Positions 62,620 to 64,000 of a DNA stretch of 64,000 nucleotides are shown piece after piece. The DNA comes from Chelydra serpentina (taxonomy: Eukaryota; Chordata; Testudines; Chelydridae): positions 1,736,001-1,800,000 of the forward strand of contig JBAIAC010000026.1 in NCBI GenBank assembly GCA_037349315.1, written 5' to 3'. Below the pieces are notes generated by a model. It was not told the DNA's origin and did no database searches. It saw nothing but the letters and a program-made list of their open reading frames with translations. The position numbers and the translations under genes were made by a program. Every line of letters begins with the position of its first letter. The stretch's first letter is position 1.

Positions 62620-64000
62620 GTCCCCCTCTCTGATCAGCTAACCCCTACCCAGCAAGCTGAGATCAGAGGGGTGCTGCATCTGTACCGACAGCTGTTTTCC
62701 AACCAGCCTGGTCGCACTAATCTGACTGTCCACCGGGTGCAGACAGGATCGCACCAACTTATAAGATGCTCCCCCTTCCGAGTCACAGGGAAGACAGCTC
62801 GGGACCTGGAAAGAGAGGTCAAGGACATGCTGGCTTTGGGGGTGATCCAGCCGTCGTCCAGCCCTTGGGCCTCGCCGGTGGTGCTGGTCCCCAAAAAGGA
62901 TGGGTCGATCCGGTTCTGTGTGAACTATCGGAAGCTCAATGCCATCACTGTATCTGATGCCTACCCCATGCCCCGGCCGGACGAGCTCCTAGACAAGCTG
63001 GGAGGGGCTCGGTACCTTACCACCATGGATCTTACAAAGGGCTACTGGCAAGTGCCACTGGATGCAGATGCCCGGCTGAAATCTGCCTTCATTACCCCTC
63101 TGGGGCTCTATGAGTTCCTGACCCTGCCTTTCGGCCTCAAGGGAGCGCCAGCCACCTTCCAGCACCTGGTGGATCAGCTACTGAAGGGGATGGAGAGTTT
63201 CGCTGTGGCGTATATCGATGATATCTGTGTCTTTAGCCAGACCTGGGAGGACCATGTGTCCCAAATTAAACAAGTGCTGGACCGACTCCGGGAGGCTGGG
63301 CTGACCGTAAAAGCAGAGAAGTGCAAGGTGGGGATGGCTGAAGTGTCCTACCTGGGCCACTGGGTGGGGAGCGGCCGCCTAAAGCCAGAACCAGCCAAGG
63401 TGGAGGTGATCCGGGACTGGCCCGCTCCCCAAACTAAAAAGCAGGTCCAGGCCTTTATTGGGATGGCGGGGTACTATCGAAGATTTGTGCCCCACTTTAG
63501 CGCCATAGCCACCCCCATCACTGAGCTATGCAAGAAGGGGAAGCCAGACAAGGTGGTCTGGACTGAGCAGTGCCAGAGGGCTCTCTGTGCACTGAAGGAG
63601 GCTTTGATCAGGGACCCGGTTCTGGCAAACCCAGACTTTGACAAGCCCTTTCTGGTGTTCACCGACGCCTCAGACATGGGACTGGGGGCGGTGTTAATGC
63701 AGGAGGATGAGACGGGGCAGAGACACCCCATCGTGTATTTAAGCAAGAAGCTGCTACCCCGAGAGCAGAATTATGCGGCCATTGAGAAGGAATGCCTGGC
63801 CATGGTGTGGGCCCTCAAGAAACTAGACCCGTATCTATTCGGGCGACACTTCACCGTGTACACCGACCACTCGCCCCGACCTGGCTACACCAGATGAAAG
63901 GGGCCAACGCCAAGCTCCTGAGGTGGAGCCTGCTCCTGCAGGATTACGACATGGACGTGGTCCATGTGAAGGGAAGTGCCAACCTGATAGCGGATGCGTT
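62620..64000 (+). pseudogene. Reverse transcriptase and RNase H of element B
   Basis: After the D3 LTR, pol resumes in a long frame. It has the RT entry segment (LVPKKDGSIRFCVNYRKLN), LTTMDLTKGYWQVPL, the catalytic YIDD at 63211-63222, the connection (WPAPQTKKQVQAFIGMAGYY), and RNase H starting with FTDASDMGLGAV near 63660. A one-base loss near 63873 shifts the frame within RNase H, after the TDHSP motif; RNase H coding then continues in another frame to the window end. RT and RNase H motifs are otherwise intact. It is about as similar to A1 as two related gypsy families. Confidence 0.9.

Larger units (their letters stand above)
52748..64000 (+). mobile_element. Ty3/gypsy element B with integrase before RT, running off the window
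   Basis: The order is: 5' LTR (52748-53046 plus 57698-57839, split by element C), tRNA-Leu primer site, Gag with SAP-like start and SCAN-like segment, zinc knuckle, protease, integrase H2C2 finger, DD35E core, integrase C-terminus, solo LTR insertion, then RT and RNase H to the window end. This domain order is that of Gmr1-like elements. Three stops and one frameshift are present in the coding part. It is inserted in A2 pol. Confidence 0.88.

Noticed and set aside
1..64000. CRISPR arrays, prokaryotic operons, rRNA genes
   Set aside because: No regularly spaced short direct repeats with unique spacers, no ribosome-binding-site-led gene clusters and no rRNA signatures were seen.

Overview
The window looks like vertebrate nuclear DNA, most probably from a turtle (Testudines). 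It has long AT/GC-mixed introns with GT/AG splice sites. It carries CR1 LINEs ending in the ATTCTATGA microsatellite and three tRNA-derived SINEs whose 3' tail is shared with CR1, a combination known from turtles. It also has PIF/Harbinger, hAT and Ty3/gypsy elements. No operons, rRNA, true tRNA genes or CRISPR arrays were seen. The species call is an inference from repeat families.

Only one host gene is convincing. It is a six-exon short-chain dehydrogenase/reductase of the C-factor/sniffer-like type on the + strand (16477-34825, 257 codons, all splice sites canonical, catalytic residues present, AATAAA at 34901). A broken relative of its exon 3 plus flanking intron lies upstream (about 13040-14300), so the locus went through a tandem duplication. 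Almost everything else is mobile DNA, much of it inside the introns of this gene.

Layout. 1-1900: 3' end of a Ty3/gypsy element (RT-RNase H, then directly the LTR). 2996-3354: hAT MITE. 3.4-10.2 kb: LTR fragments, a minus-strand gypsy integrase tail with its LTR, a SINE and a small MITE. 10.8-12.1 kb: MIR-like SINE and a G-rich minisatellite repeat. 13-14.3 kb: SDR pseudo-exon and a gene-conversion-like tract. 16.5-34.9 kb: the SDR gene. Intron 1 holds an LTR-like repeat, an old gypsy with a solo LTR inside it, and two MITEs. Intron 2 holds a hAT element with a ZMYM1-like transposase, split by a CR1 and a SINE. Intron 4 holds a Tx1-like LINE and a MITE. Intron 5 holds a SINE abutting exon 6. 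36.4-43.8 kb: an old CR1-like LINE split by a 5.3-kb Harbinger transposon. This transposon has an intact HARBI1-like transposase and a two-exon Myb/SANT partner gene in convergent orientation. 45.1-45.9 kb: C-rich minisatellite. 47.0-47.2 kb: MIR-like SINE.

47331-64000 is a nested stack of retroelements. Element A2 (plus-strand gypsy) is broken by a solo LTR (D2), a CR1, and element B. Element B (plus-strand gypsy, running off the window) is broken by element C inside its own 5' LTR and by another solo LTR (D3). Element C is a complete minus-strand LTR element with LTRs about 98% alike. In B the integrase lies upstream of reverse transcriptase, and C keeps the same order. This is the Gmr1-like arrangement, unlike canonical Ty3/gypsy. 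The A2 and B Gag proteins contain a segment resembling the SCAN domain. Element C has a 989-codon open frame although its protease, integrase and RNase H active-site positions are altered and its RT core is deleted.
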